64,000 bases of DNA from Tetrahymena elliotti 4EA (lineage: Eukaryota > Ciliophora > Oligohymenophorea > Hymenostomatida > Tetrahymenidae), in contig JH720358.1 of NCBI GenBank assembly GCA_000231825.2, positions 281,242 to 345,241 of the forward strand, read 5' to 3'. Below are positions 52,484-64,000 of the stretch, piece by piece; position 1 is the first letter of the stretch; every line of letters starts with the position of its first letter. Under the pieces are notes generated by a model. It was not told the origin of the DNA. It ran no database searches and saw only the letters and a list, made by a program, of their open reading frames with translations. Both the position numbers and the translations under genes were made by a program.

Positions 52484-52876
52484 ATGCAATTTTAATCAAT
52501 AAGTATTTCAATTTCTATCTCTTACTTGGTTCAAAGATGCCAATAAGATTGTCGTTCAAGATAATAGTAGTTTACAGATTTTACTAATAAGTCTTAAATG
52601 CATACTTTAGAGTTTTTTTTGAAGGATATGTTAAAATAGATGAAGAAGAGCAAAGGTCTAACAATGTATTACTCGAATTACAATTTTTTTTCTAAATAAT
52701 AGATGAAGCTAAATAATTTAATAAAGATGTTTTTAAAATAAATAAATTTTCAGAATGTGTAAAATCGAATATTAGTTAAGGAAGGAAGGAAGTATTTTAA
52801 AAATAAATTGTTATCTTATTTAAATTTATTTAAAAATGATTGTCCTTTATTTCTTTTAGATGTCAGCAGTAAATGA
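52484..52876 (+). CDS. Doubtful 130-codon ORF, possibly decayed gene
   Basis: Open in the TGA-only code from ATG at 52484 to TGA at 52874-52876, rich in Lys, Asn, Leu and Gln (YFKNKLLSYLNLFKNDCPL). An overlapping +1 frame at about 52618-52850 also reads like coding sequence (EGYVKIDEEEQRSNNVLLEL), and that is the better-looking protein. Two competing frames suggest either an unrecognised spliced gene or a frameshifted remnant. Not recognised. Confidence 0.2.
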
Positions 52877-53548
52877 GAGTTTAATCATATAAAAATAATA
52901 GCATCCAATATAAAATATGATAATATAATATATTGTTAATATCAAGAAAATTTTCTATCAATTAGCTCATAAATAACTTTCAAAATATCTCAAAGACTTT
53001 TTAGCTTTTAAATTTTGGAATAATAAACAAATATTTTATGTCAGAAAAATATTTTAAATAAGAAATTATTTTTTTTTATTTTGAGAAAAGCTAAAAATAA
53101 TACAAATTAGATAACATTTTTTAATTATTTTTAATAGATGTTCATTTAAATATATTTACTTGCAAAAAAAACTATTGATAAAAAAAAAATATACATCAAA
53201 AAAATTTAAATAGAAGCAACCAAAAATCAATTAAAATATTTTATTGAATAAAATCAAAGGTTTTTCTGCTTTTTTTAAGAATAAGCTATTTGTAAAATAT
53301 ATATTTGCAAATTTTTGAAAAGCCAAGATGATTTCATAATGGTATAATATATCTGATTTAAATGAAGTTTTGGATCTAAAATATCATAAAATAGAATAAA
53401 AAAATAATGTTTCATTGGCTAAATAGAGTTTGATGTACAATTTTTGAAGTTTTTAAATTCAGGTTAATAATTGGTTTTTAGTTTAGATTTGTGAAAAATA
53501 ATAATCAACTGTAAAGACTTTTGTTTTTAATTTTTATTAAAAGTATTA

Positions 53549-55616
53549 ATGCAATCTCTTTTTGTATCTTTATTATTTTTTGCGTTTGTTTATAGCAACA
53601 TAGACTAGCAACAGCAACCAAATAAACAACCTTACGAGGATGAAGAAAAAGAGCTTATTAATAAGCTAGAAAATAATGAAATTCTGTATATTTAGCAGGT
53701 TTGCATGACTTTTTCTGAGAAATAGTGCAAATAATTCAATTATGATACCTATTTAGCTCATAATAATATCACTGAAAGAGCTGAATAACTGAATGAAATG
53801 GCCTTGAAGTTAAAACATATGAATCCTGCTTTTGAGTTTAAAGTTTATGACAATTCTACTATCTCATTAGCTCCAAAGTAGAATGTATCTGATGACACTT
53901 ATGTATTCAAATGCAACAAAAAAAACAGTTTAACAAACTATTTTACTCCAAAAACATTCTACAATTACAAAGATATGAAGAATAATTTCAATGAATTCAA
54001 AAAAATTTTAAAGAAATTTGAATCAGTAAGATTGATAATTCTTTAAAAACACTTTATTTTAGATATTTACATATCTATTTAATGATTATTTTGCTAATTA
54101 TATCTTTTAATTTAAAAGGAAAGGGAAATATAATTAGTACTTAATCTTCTTTTACATATACAGAATATTAATCACTCTATGTAATATTTGTCATGTAAAA
54201 ATAAGTATATTTGTTAATAGGCAATTTTTTTAAAATATTAGATTCTCTTTGTATTTACCACATATTCCAAGTGTTATGAATGTTCCTATTTTAACATTTG
54301 GATTAACAGAAATATAAGTCTTAGCTTCTGTAGACCAGAAAATGCTTCATAAGTTAATGGAGAAAAGAATGGAAATATAGTAGCATTGGTATAAATTTTA
54401 AAATGTTACAAGCAATTATACAAAATCATAAATGAAAGAAATATTTGGATTTTAAGAAGAGAGATTGGTTGACTTTGCAGATTTTTGCTGGGCATTGTAA
54501 AAAAAAATTTTTGAATTATATTGTAAATAAGGAACATATTAATTTAAACCCTATTTTATAAATAAATAGATTGCATGTGTACAAATATTCAATAGACTAT
54601 GAGGGCATAATTTACATCATACCTGGATTTGAATATGTTCGCTAAACTAATAATTTCTTAAAAAAGATTTTCTTCTTAACTGAAGCTGAATCTTAAATAA
54701 GCATCTATATTCCGGGCAATTAGAAAGGCAAGCCTATTCTTTACCATTACTGTATGATCTAAAATTTTTTTAAAAAAATAAAAATAATTTTTTAACAAAC
54801 ATATAAAAAGCAAAGGATCCTGAAGACTATTTCATTTTCAATAGAGAAATAAATCACAACCATCCGTAGTCATGTGTTGATCTTAAGATAATAAACGAGA
54901 GTGAAATTAGTTAATGTATGGAAGACATTCTTTTTTATGCAAATATTAGAAAAGGAAATTTATGTGTAAGGAAAGATAAAGAATTTTTAAGTTAAATTGA
55001 TGTATTTATTTAGGTGATTAATTTGAAAAGAAGTTTTTCATGCAAGTGCAGAGATGATTTAAGTAAGCTAAGCTCATTCACTCATCACTATTTAAATAAA
55101 ATTTTAAAGTTATTTATTGGTTTTTCTTTTAAAACTCCTTAGGAGAAGCTATATATAAGAACCCGGACATAAATTTGATTGATTCTATCAATATAATAAA
55201 GGAAAAATGCTTATTAGGCAAACATAATGACCCAAAGCTTTATTAGAAGGATATTAGACCTTAATTTCATCCGGTATTACAGGCTTAAAAATAAGAATAT
55301 GACAATTTTTTAAAAGTATTTTTAATTTTTCACAATTTACCAAAAAGTACGTGATAACTTTTTTCAAATTTAGAAATTGTCTAATGAAGAGTTTGTTCTG
55401 AACAATTTGCAAGGAATCTATGTTGAAAATCTTGAGTTGTTGTATAATCTGGCTAGTCAGAAAAAAAAAGCATTACAAATCTTAGAGAGAGCCATAAAGA
55501 GAGCTTATGCAGCTATGGACTAGCATAAATTTAGAGAAAAGCATTCTAGTAATGAACAAAAAAGTAAAAAGGAAGAAGAAAGTGTGGTTTATGATATAGA
55601 GAAGGAGGATCTTTGA
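53549..55616 (+). CDS. Secreted protein with degenerate SETD3/LSMT-like SET domain
   Basis: Seven exons (53549-54025, 54164-54180, 54221-54496, 54570-54751, 54811-55062, 55143-55315, 55374-55616) give 539 residues; every phase fits, including a 17-nt micro-exon. The N-terminus is a signal peptide (MQSLFVSLLFFAFVYS), followed by an acidic Gln-rich stretch. From about residue 165 the order of segments follows the SETD3/Rubisco-LSMT type of SET domain: SLYLPHIPSVMNVPILTFG (PYL..LP region), LTEIQVLASVDQKML, LVDFADFCWALLHVYKYSI (F.WA....SR region), IIPGFEYVRQ where the family has P..DM.NH, and ILYHYSKDPEDYFIFNREI where the family has YG..SN.......GF. The catalytic NH and YG residues are not conserved. 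The C-terminus is helical and basic. Several Asn-X-Ser/Thr sites fit secretion. Methyltransferase activity is doubtful. The gene call is firm and the family call moderate. Confidence 0.7.
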
Positions 55617-57484
55617 TTAAATATTTAAGGCAAGCAATTAAGCCATTTAAAAATTTGTTCATTTTTGTTACATGTTTAAAACTATAAATTTATTGTAGTA
55701 AAATTTAAAAAACTAAGAATAATTGTTAACTAATTTTCTCGATAAAAATCATTTTAAATACTCTTTGTATATTGCCAGCATCTGTAGATAAAGTTTTTGT
55801 GATCTTAATACTAAAAATCCGCATTTTTCATAAAAAATTTCATTTTTTTCGGAAAATTTTTTATCATTAAAATTTTAAGATCTAATGGAGCTGATTTTGC
55901 CAGAAATTTAAATTTCAACAAAACAGAAAAAAACAGAAAGCTTATACTTTTTGAACTAACGAATGCATTTTAATTTCTGACAGTAAAAATGAGGAACGAC
56001 TATTTTAAAAATATTTTTAAAGCTATTTTAAACAATAGTATTAACTAAAATTTTCATTAATTAAGATTGCTATCAAAGCGTATAAGAAATATTTAAATAT
56101 TTTTCAATTAGCAGTTTGATAATTTGTTATGACTAATTAATCTTCCAAAACAAAAGTAAAGAGAATAGATAAATTTTTTATAATCTAGGTAAAAGCTAAA
56201 TATAGAATGAATGAATTTATTAAACTCATTACTGTTTAAGTTTTCCTTTATTTGTCTAACTAACTAAAAGGTTTAAATTTTCTAAAACTTTCTATCATAA
56301 AGACTATCATGAAAGAAAAATATGTTTCAAGGATAATATTTTATCACCTTTCTTTTATAATAAAAACAAATGTAAGAGTATGGAATATTTTCATTCCTTG
56401 ATTAAATAAAATTGAAAAATCTAAATTTTTTGAATTCTTAACTGTTTTTGATTACTATTTTTATTTAAAACGCTATTATTTACAAAAAATTTCATTTGTT
56501 AAGACAACTATCCAAATATACATGGTTTATTTAAATACTTTTTAATAGATTAATCTTTGATTACAAATAATACGAAACAGAAAGGTGATAGATTATTTAT
56601 TTAAAAGTGAAATTTAAAATGAATAAATTTTATCAATTTTTTTACTGTCTAAGATTAATATTGCTTCAGTAGTTTATTTATTTGTATAATAAAACCTTTC
56701 AATTTGAGATTTATCTCAGCTTAACTTGTGTCTTAGCTTCAATATAAAATATAAATTTCTAGGTGGACCAATTTAATTTAAAAAAAAACAATTTTCTTTT
56801 TCAACTTGAAATATAAACAAAAATATTTTCTCTTAAATAAAAAAATAGATAAATAAATAAATAATGTTTTATATTTTTGGTTGTGGAAAATCTTTTAATT
56901 ATTAACCAAAACTAGAAATATTTTAGATTTTATCTATATTTGTTTTCTCGTTCCTTACAAAACTTATATGAAATTGTAAGGAAGAGCGACCTTTATTTAA
57001 TTAGGAGTAAAATATTAAGTTTGTGAAAATTGAAATTTACAAAGACAATTTTGTGTTACAAATCAAATTGTAAATTCAGGCTAATTTTAAAAAAGCAATA
57101 TAAATAATTTAACAGATGGTAATATGTAATAATTGTAAAGGCGGAAGCTTCTTATAACGTAAGAAAAAAGTGTTTAGAAATTTTATTTTATGGCATGAAA
57201 ACTACAAACTTGCTTGCTTACCATTTAAATTTACAAAAACTTTTGCTTTTTTTAAATATTGAATTTCAACTTGGACTTCCAACAATTTTAAAAGTTATAT
57301 TAATCTTATTTGTTTATGAGGAGATATGATATTTAATTCTTCTGCAAGGTTTACTTATTTATTGTTCAATATGTTTAAAAAGAAAATTTAATTAAAACTA
57401 AGTCTAATAATTTGTAAAAATTAGCAACTCCAATATACTTGTTTGTTTGAAAAGCAAAGTGAATATTTGGTATAAATATTTTTC
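55617..57484. other. Intergenic AT-rich region
   Basis: No gene seen. Mostly A/T runs with an ATAA repeat at 56845-56863. A slightly GC-richer patch at 57135-57160 has no open frame of note. Confidence 0.5.
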
Positions 57485-58865
57485 ATGAATTATTTTAATC
57501 CAGACCTACACAACTCTGAATACAGAGAAAGCTACAGTAGTAAATAATTTTATGATTAGTCCACTGAGTAGTTTTCTTTCGGATAATTATGCTATGAACA
57601 GTTTGCATCTTAATAATCACTATATCATATCTAAGAAGACATTACCTATAATCCATAAAGATTTCCTCAGTTAAATGAGATGCGCTTAGATGAATAATTG
57701 ATGTATGGAAAATAAGATTCACCAGATGATAAAAATGAGTTTTTCTTCAATAATAATCCAATCAACTACAATCAAAGTAATTGTTATTTTATTTTTCATA
57801 CTTTTTTAAACCAATAATGATTATTTAATAATTAATTTTATATTAGATTTGATCATCGATCCCAACACATAATAATTCTAAGCTTCACAAACCTCATAAA
57901 TGTATTAGGAGCAAAACTGAATATTTGCTTAAGAAAATATTTAAATCATTAACCAAAACACAAATTAGTAAAATGATTAATCTCCTTTTCTCTGTTCCTT
58001 CTAAGATTTTGCTGATTATAATGCTATGAGAGAAACTGACGCTAAATCTTAGCTTGCGGAAACTTCGTAACAGCCGCTGGCCATATTCGATTAGAATAGA
58101 GAAAACCATACTACATAATAATCAGAATGTATCTCTTCCCCTAACTCATCCTCTTCGTACGAGCACCTTGGCAAAAAAAAGAAGGAAATTCCCATTCAGG
58201 AAAGAATCATGCACATGAAAAAACTAAATTAATTTCCTCTAGTCAAAGTTTCTCATCTTTATTATCATTAATTGATAAAGTTAGCAAGATTATAAAGAAA
58301 TTCATCATAACGTCTTGAGGACATTGATAAATCTATTTAGAGTCTTTTTGAAACAAACCAAAAGCCAAAGAACACTGCAACAAAGACTCAGCTTTAGATA
58401 TGTATTATAAGTATTTTAAAACCTGAGACAATCTTAGATAAGTTTGAAAATTATTGTGATTCTAAACGTAAAAAAGACGATAATTGGCAAGAAATAGGTC
58501 AAACAATAGGCTTGTTATTCAAAAAAGTGAATTCTGAAGAAGCAAGAGCAAAGTTACAAAAGAAGTTTCTTCTCTCTTTATAAATTATGGGTTTGTACAT
58601 CTTGGGTGTTCAAGACGCCATTTCTTTTAAATTAAATACCACAATATCTTAAAAATATTTCAAAAATGACACTTATCTTGATAGTATACTTTAGGATAAA
58701 GAAAAGTATACTCACTTTAATAATAAAATTAACAAAATTTAAAAGGAATACAGTAAAGGTAAATAATAACTTAAGGAAATTATGCACAATAGCATCAAAG
58801 AACTCACTAATGAGGATGATAAGCAAATAAATGATTTTATTGAATCGCTCTTCTTTTAAATTTGA
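57485..58865 (+). CDS. Gln-rich hypothetical protein, three exons
   Basis: Not recognised. Exons 57485-57776, 57847-57901 and 58031-58865 give 393 residues ending in TGA. The first intron is typical (GTAATT..TTAG, 70 nt). The third exon start is uncertain: the AG at 58030 keeps the phase, while the pyrimidine-rich AG at 58005 looks like a better splice site but breaks the phase with the donor after 57901. The first 150 residues are Gln/Asn/Ser/Tyr-rich (SQQSLYHIQED, QQFQASQTSQ) and low in complexity. From about residue 155 the protein is basic and helical (KKKKEIPIQERIMHMKK), followed by an ordered helical C-terminal part (ETILDKFENYCDSKRKKDD, KLQKKFLLSLQIMGLYILG) and a lysine-rich end. There are no membrane segments or catalytic motifs. 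It could be an RNA- or cytoskeleton-associated protein, but nothing decides this. Confidence 0.7.
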
Positions 58866-61800
58866 AAAGATTTATCCTAAAATATTGTGATTATCCTCCC
58901 AATATTTACTTCAGACAACTCTATTTTCTTGCTTCTTTATAGTTTTCAATAAAAAGCTTGAAAAAATGCCAACAAAATATCAATTTTTTATATTTTTTTC
59001 TGTAATCCAATAAATCTCAAGAACACTTTTTTCACTTATTATGGATTAGACTTGAAATAAATATAAAAAACGAGCAGTTATTTAAAAATAAAAACAAAAA
59101 AATTTAAATAAGTTAAATTTAGATTTTATTAGCTTATAATTAACAATCAATAAATACACTATAATAATAATAAAACATAAACTCCAACAATGGCCTAGCT
59201 TTGAATTACCTCAAAGACACACAAACACAAAAGTTTTATAGAAAGTAACTAACTAACTTATGCATATGCTAAATATTAATCAACTATAGAAATAATTTTA
59301 AACAAATCTAATCTAAATATTTCAATGAATAACTTATCTCTCTCTTCTACCCCAAAAATATAAAGTTTGGCTCAACACATTTCTTTATAACTTATTCTTT
59401 ACTTCTTAGTAATCCTCAAATAACATTTCCAGACAAAAACTGAAAAAGAAAAAAAGGGTTTTGTGCGTTGCTAGCTAACTTGTAATTACTTTCTAATCTT
59501 TAATTCTTAATGACCAAGAAATTAAATTTGAGATTTTTAAGTCATCTACTACTGAATGAGGGGGGAAAAGTAGGTTTTTAATAAATTTGAAGTTATAATT
59601 ATCCTGATTTTAAATCCTAGTAAAACAGTATTCAATAGTATAAGTTTCTCTTCAAATTTTCCTTAATTTGCTTTAAAGATATGACCCTAAAAATCATCAC
59701 CAGTTTTATTGAAATAATTATTAGCCTGAAATAGAAATAAACAAATGTACTCAAATTCACTGTTTGAATTTTTTATAAATTAAATTCAGGTTTAAATTAA
59801 GAATTATTCATTAAACATTTATTATGTTCAAAAATTTATTCTAAATTGTCTTCCCTTTTACTCTCTTACTCAAAACCTAATTTTTTTTTCAAAACAACTC
59901 TTTTTTTTCTTACTTTCCTGAATATTTCATTTATACCAAACAATGAATTGAATAAATTAAATTTCTTTAAAACAAAATCTTGATTAGTTAAATTAATTAA
60001 CCTTAGATTAATTAAAAGTTTATTTCAACAATGCGTTTGTCTTGGCAAAAAACAACCTCATTATTTTAATTTTAAAGACGAATTTATTACAGAATTAAAA
60101 TTATTGCTGCTTTAATTGTGTGTAATTAAAATTTATAAATAATATAAAATTAATAAAATAAAATCAAACATTTTCCCCTAAAGAAAACTAAAGCAATTTA
60201 ATTGTTTGTAAAAATAAATAATTTTTAATTTTATTTTGATAATAAAATTATTTTTGGATTCAAACAATAATAAATAGCATAATTATCAATTATTTTAGTT
60301 ACCTACTTATTACAATCAAATTTAACTTTCTGTTAATAAATATTTAACATCTATTTTATAATTTTACTGAATAAATTAAAATGTGGTTTATTTACTCCTC
60401 ACTTAGGTTTTTTTTTAGAAAAAACAAAAATACTTGTAAAATAAAAAATTTATTTGTAAATTTTACAATAATTACTCTTGCACCTAATTTTAATGTTAAA
60501 CTTTAAAAATAGTTGAAATCTTTAACTATTAAAATAAAATATTTTATTCAAGTTTAAGTTTATTTATGTTAAGAAAAAAATAGTTTCTCTACCAAAATTC
60601 ATAAATTTATTATTCTCTTCAAAATAAAATATTCTTGATTATTTTTTACAAAATAAAATGAATATTTATAGATTTTATGAATTATAAAAAAATTAAAATA
60701 TTTGAGTCATTATTTTTAGCTGGTTATTTAAAGATAAATCCATAATAATTAATACAAATTATTCAAAAAATTTGCTGTAAATATTTTTTACTGTTATAAT
60801 ACATGATAAGCATTTTTTAGATGATTTAAGCATGTTTTATGGTGATTTACATAATTTGCACTTTGATTAATTCATATCTAATAAGATATTACAGGTTTTT
60901 AAATCTATCATAATTATACTATGCGCTATTTGCAAGACTTTAATGAATAAAAAAAAGTAAACTAAAATTTCAATACACACTAATCTATTGATTAGTAAAA
61001 TTTTTATTTAGGTTATTAACAAAGGTCTATTGATTTTTATAATAAAATAGGGAAAGAAAATTTAATAAATAATATTCTTAAAAAGTAAAATTTATACTTA
61101 TCTCTAATTTTATTAAATTTAAAGCTAGAATTAAATAAAAATAGTTGAGTTTTAAACATATTTAAAATATTAATACAATTAAATTTTTGCTTAATTTTTT
61201 GATTGATAGCCAAAATTCTAGATATTTTAAAACTTAAATGATTATTATTAAAATAATATTCTAAAATACTTTAAAATTCAAATAATATTCTAATACTCTT
61301 ATTAAGAAATATAAGTTATTATTAAATTAAGTAAAGAAATCATCAAGATTTACATTAGTTTTTTCATTTGTTTTACAACAAATTCTCAACATTTTAAAAC
61401 ATAATTTAATCTATTCTATTGATTTTTTCAATTAAACTTAAATTTACTTCATATTAATTATCATATTATTCAATATTTAATCAAAGAAATTAAATCTTTT
61501 TAAATGTTTAAATTAAGTTAAGAAGTAATTAAAGTATTTTTTTATTTATCAACATTTAAATCTTAACCATCATATATTTATCTGTATGAATTTTTTTAAA
61601 ATCTAAATGATTATTTTATAATTTGATAAAAAGTATTTAAAGAAAAATAAATTTTATTTTCTCAATAATTTATTTACAAAAAGAGTGATATTTTAGTGAG
61701 ATATTTTAAATGTGTTAATATTTCATTTACTTCCAAAAATATTAAATAAATTGAAAAAAGAATCAATTTGTAAAATATTTATCAATAATTTAATTTATTT

Positions 61801-63041
61801 TGTTTTTATCTCAATTTTCATAAAATTTGATGAAATTAAATTATTAAATTTTTTCCAAAAATAACCAATAGTTTTAATATCTAATTAAATAAATATTTAT
61901 TAAAAATTCTTACAGATAGCTAGGAAAAAGAATACTTCCAAAAATATTAAATAAATTGACAAAAGAATCAATTTGTAAAATATTTATCAATAATTTAATT
62001 TATTTTGTTTTTATCTCAATTTTCATAAAATTTGATGAAATTAAATTATTAAATTTTTTCCAAAAATAACCAATAGTTTTAATATCTAATTAAATAAATA
62101 TTTATTAAAAATTCTTACAGATAGCTAGGAAAAAGAAAATAATTTATGTATTGAATAAAAAATATTTAAATTAATATAAGCTATTTCTAAAAAAAGAGTA
62201 AACATGGCTTAAAAATGTTTAAATAAATTGAATAAATTTCAATTTTAATCATTATTTTTGTTATTTATGTATTATATTTTTTTTTTCTCAAATAATTCAG
62301 GAACAAATTAACTGGTTTTATTGGTAAAGAATATTTTATTAGAATTAAAAAGATAAAGAGATATTTAAATTTTAGATTTATTTTCACTAAAAAATTTATC
62401 AATAAGACAAATCAAATCAATTTTTGATTTAAAATTCTAATATCTAATAAAAAACAAATGCAAAAGATAAGAAATAGAAAAAATCTATTCATTACATAAA
62501 AAATATTTTTATTGATATAAACTATTCTAAAACTTGCCTTAAAGTGGGTGGTATCATTTTATTAATTTCAAATAAATTACAAAGCCTCTTTTAATGGTTA
62601 TTGTTGCAGCAGTTTTTCAGTGAAAAAAGAAGTATTTTAGAAAAATAAGAAAGAAAAATAGGTTTTGGTAGAAAAGAATTTTGTATTAGAATTAAATAGC
62701 TAAAGAAATATAATAATTGTATACTTATAAAAGATAATAAAAAAATAATGGAAGATTTATTATATGCTGAAAAATGCTATTGAGAAATGAATGAGATTGA
62801 GAAGAGACAAAGGAAGATACAAAAATGAAAGGAAAAGAAAAAGGTATTTTCATTCATTTTTGAAGGATATAAAAAGTAATTAAGTTGCTTTGATAGAATC
62901 AAAATTAATTGGCTTGATATAAAAATTAGAGGGGATATAAACAAAAGATAAAGACTGTGAACTAAAAAAAACAAAAATTATTCGAAAGAAGAAAAAAATA
63001 AATTAATCTAAAAATAAAAAGACAATCAAAACTTAATAAAA
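58866..63041. other. Intergenic region with recent tandem duplication
   Basis: Over 4 kb without a gene. It is AT-rich throughout, with a C-containing patch (59200-59460) downstream of the Gln-rich gene. It holds the 205-bp tandem duplication at 61729. The 65-codon ORF at 62777 (-) is hydrophobic and lies on a purine-rich strand's complement; I reject it. Confidence 0.5.
61729..62138. repeat. Near-perfect tandem duplication, period 205 bp
   Basis: Copy 1 is 61729-61933 and copy 2 is 61934-62138. Both begin ACTTCCAAAAATATTAAATA and end GATAGCTAGGAAAAAGAA. I see one substitution (TTGAAAAAAG in copy 1, TTGACAAAAG in copy 2). The near identity in otherwise fast-changing intergenic DNA implies a recent duplication or an assembly artefact. 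Confidence 0.9.
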
Positions 63042-63855
63042 ATGGGTAAGCATTTTTTTTATTGAATTTGCTAAACTAACTTTCAAAATGCAACATTTTT
63101 TAAAATCGACATCTCTAAATTATTTTATCTTATTATAAAAACAGGTCGTATGCACGGTACTCTCGCTAAGGCCGGTAAGGTAGGATATTCATTTTACTCA
63201 TTCACTCATTATTTTTGATTGGCATCATATATTTTAATGAATGATTTTTCTCTCCTTTCTTAAAAGACTTGAATTGGCAGCAAATATGTTAAGACCTTTA
63301 AAAATAGATTTAACATCTTAGAGATTTTTAAATAAATTAAGGGAAAAAAATGATATTCGTTCGTTTGATTATTTGACAATATTTTTAGAATTTTATCACA
63401 CTATCAAGCACATATTAGGCAAAAAAACAAATTTAGGGATATAATTAGATTGAATGATTGATATGATTAAGAAAAGAATAAATAATTTAGTTCAATTAAA
63501 AGCTTCTTTAAGCAAAGATTTTAAAATTTTCAAAAAAAACTGAACGCGCTTGTTTAATCGTTAAGAATTGGGAGATTCTCATTAAAATATATTTTATTTT
63601 ACAAAATTCAGGCCATCAATATCTAAATTTACTTATTTGTAATGAAAATAGGTCAGAAAATAAACCCCCAAGGTTGAAAAGTAAGTCAAGCCCAGAAAGA
63701 CTCCTAAGGGCAGATCTTACAAGAGAATCCTCTACAACAGAAGATATGCTCCTCACATCTTGGCCACCGATCCCAAGAAGAGAAAGTCTCCTAACTGGCA
63801 CGCTGGTAAGAAGGAAAAGATGGAAGCTGCTGCCAATCCCGTCAAGAAAGATTGA
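63042..63855 (+). CDS. RPS30: Ribosomal protein eS30 (small subunit)
   Basis: Three exons, 63042-63045 (only ATGG), 63145-63179 and 63652-63855, give 80 residues; the phases fit exactly. eS30 is a small basic protein of the 40S subunit. MGRMHGTLAKAGKVRKQTPKV matches the family N-terminus (x-HGSLARAGKVRxQTPKV), and the following GRSYKRILYNRRYAPH matches the conserved GRAxxRxxYNRRF block. In animals eS30 is made as a fusion behind a ubiquitin-like domain (FUBI); here the protein starts directly at the eS30 part. The C-terminus (KKEKMEAAANPVKKD) is longer than the usual roughly 60 residues. Codons are strongly biased to AAG, AGA, CTC and GCT, unlike the neighbours, as expected for a highly expressed ribosomal gene. 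Two Gln are written TAA (63661 and in VEKQ), at positions that are Gln in other eS30 proteins. An early intron after only four coding bases is notable. Confidence 0.97.
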
Positions 63856-64000
63856 AACAACTTCTTTTACTTTTCTTATAGATAGCTGATACTCAATAAT
63901 ACATATATAGCAATAATCTTATAAACAAAGGCAACATGTTTTAAAGCAAATATTCAATATGTGTAATATATTTGTTGTTTTATCTCATCTGCTTTTTATT

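Larger units (their letters stand above)
49636..53548. other. Intergenic region with tandem duplication and weak ORF
   Basis: Very AT-rich. It includes the two-copy repeat at 51473-51738 and a doubtful ORF at 52484-52876. The rest shows only A/T homopolymer runs. Confidence 0.5.

Noticed and set aside
57894..58109. Minus-strand ORF of 71 codons
   Set aside because: It overlaps the third exon and second intron of the Gln-rich gene at 57485-58865 and has no own support.
63616..63889. ORFs on both strands over the eS30 exon
   Set aside because: They are out-of-frame shadows of the eS30 exon, which is fixed by conserved protein sequence.
1..64000. Transposon or integrated virus
   Set aside because: No transposase, integrase, reverse transcriptase or terminal inverted repeats with target duplications were recognised in any reconstructed frame.

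Overview
The window looks like nuclear DNA of a ciliate, most likely Tetrahymena or a close relative. The DNA is very AT-rich, introns are short and AT-rich with GT..AG ends, and every gene I could reconstruct stops at TGA while using TAA and TAG inside the reading frame as glutamine. The best single proof is the eS30 ribosomal protein gene at the right end, where TAA stands at a glutamine conserved in eS30 proteins. A standard-code ORF scan therefore breaks most genes into pieces. I rebuilt them by reading TAA/TAG as Gln and checking that the splice phases add up. I cannot tell from sequence alone whether this is macronuclear or micronuclear DNA.

Layout, left to right. 1054-3293 (+) is a six-exon gene of unknown function. 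5337-6370 (+) is a weak small gene. 6990-8012 (+) is an intronless gene whose protein starts MGSC, a likely lipid anchor. 13338-13823 (+) is a weak ORF. 15269-17005 (+) is a Cdc20/Cdh1 (fizzy-related) activator of the anaphase-promoting complex. 18697-19272 (-) is a DJ-1/PfpI family protein. 22089-24748 (-) is a five-exon coiled-coil protein that diverges from a small one-helix membrane protein at 24872-25126 (+). 25682-26894 (+) is a three-exon unknown. 27472-28623 (-) is a helix-turn-helix protein with a glutamine-rich tail.

The stretch 28624-37463 holds no convincing gene. It is followed by two minus-strand genes, a small basic unknown (37464-38282) and a Gln-rich TPR protein (38678-41149). 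44827-49635 (+) is a large hybrid histidine kinase with membrane segments, kinase core and receiver domain. 53549-55616 (+) is a seven-exon gene for a secretory-signal protein that resembles a degenerate SETD3/LSMT-type SET domain. 57485-58865 (+) is an unknown Gln-rich protein. 63042-63855 (+) is ribosomal protein eS30.

The long gaps are 80 percent or more A+T by eye and carry several local duplications: a 205-bp near-perfect tandem duplication at 61729, a roughly 125-bp one at 51473 and a roughly 253-bp three-copy array at 19524. A 35-36-nt sequence occurs twice, 9.6 kb apart. There is no operon logic: genes are monocistronic, on both strands, and functionally unrelated as far as can be seen. 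I saw no transposase, rRNA, tRNA or CRISPR array. The most interesting items are the secreted SET-like protein, the divergent five-exon gene and small membrane protein pair, and the candidate structured RNA at 14542-14657.
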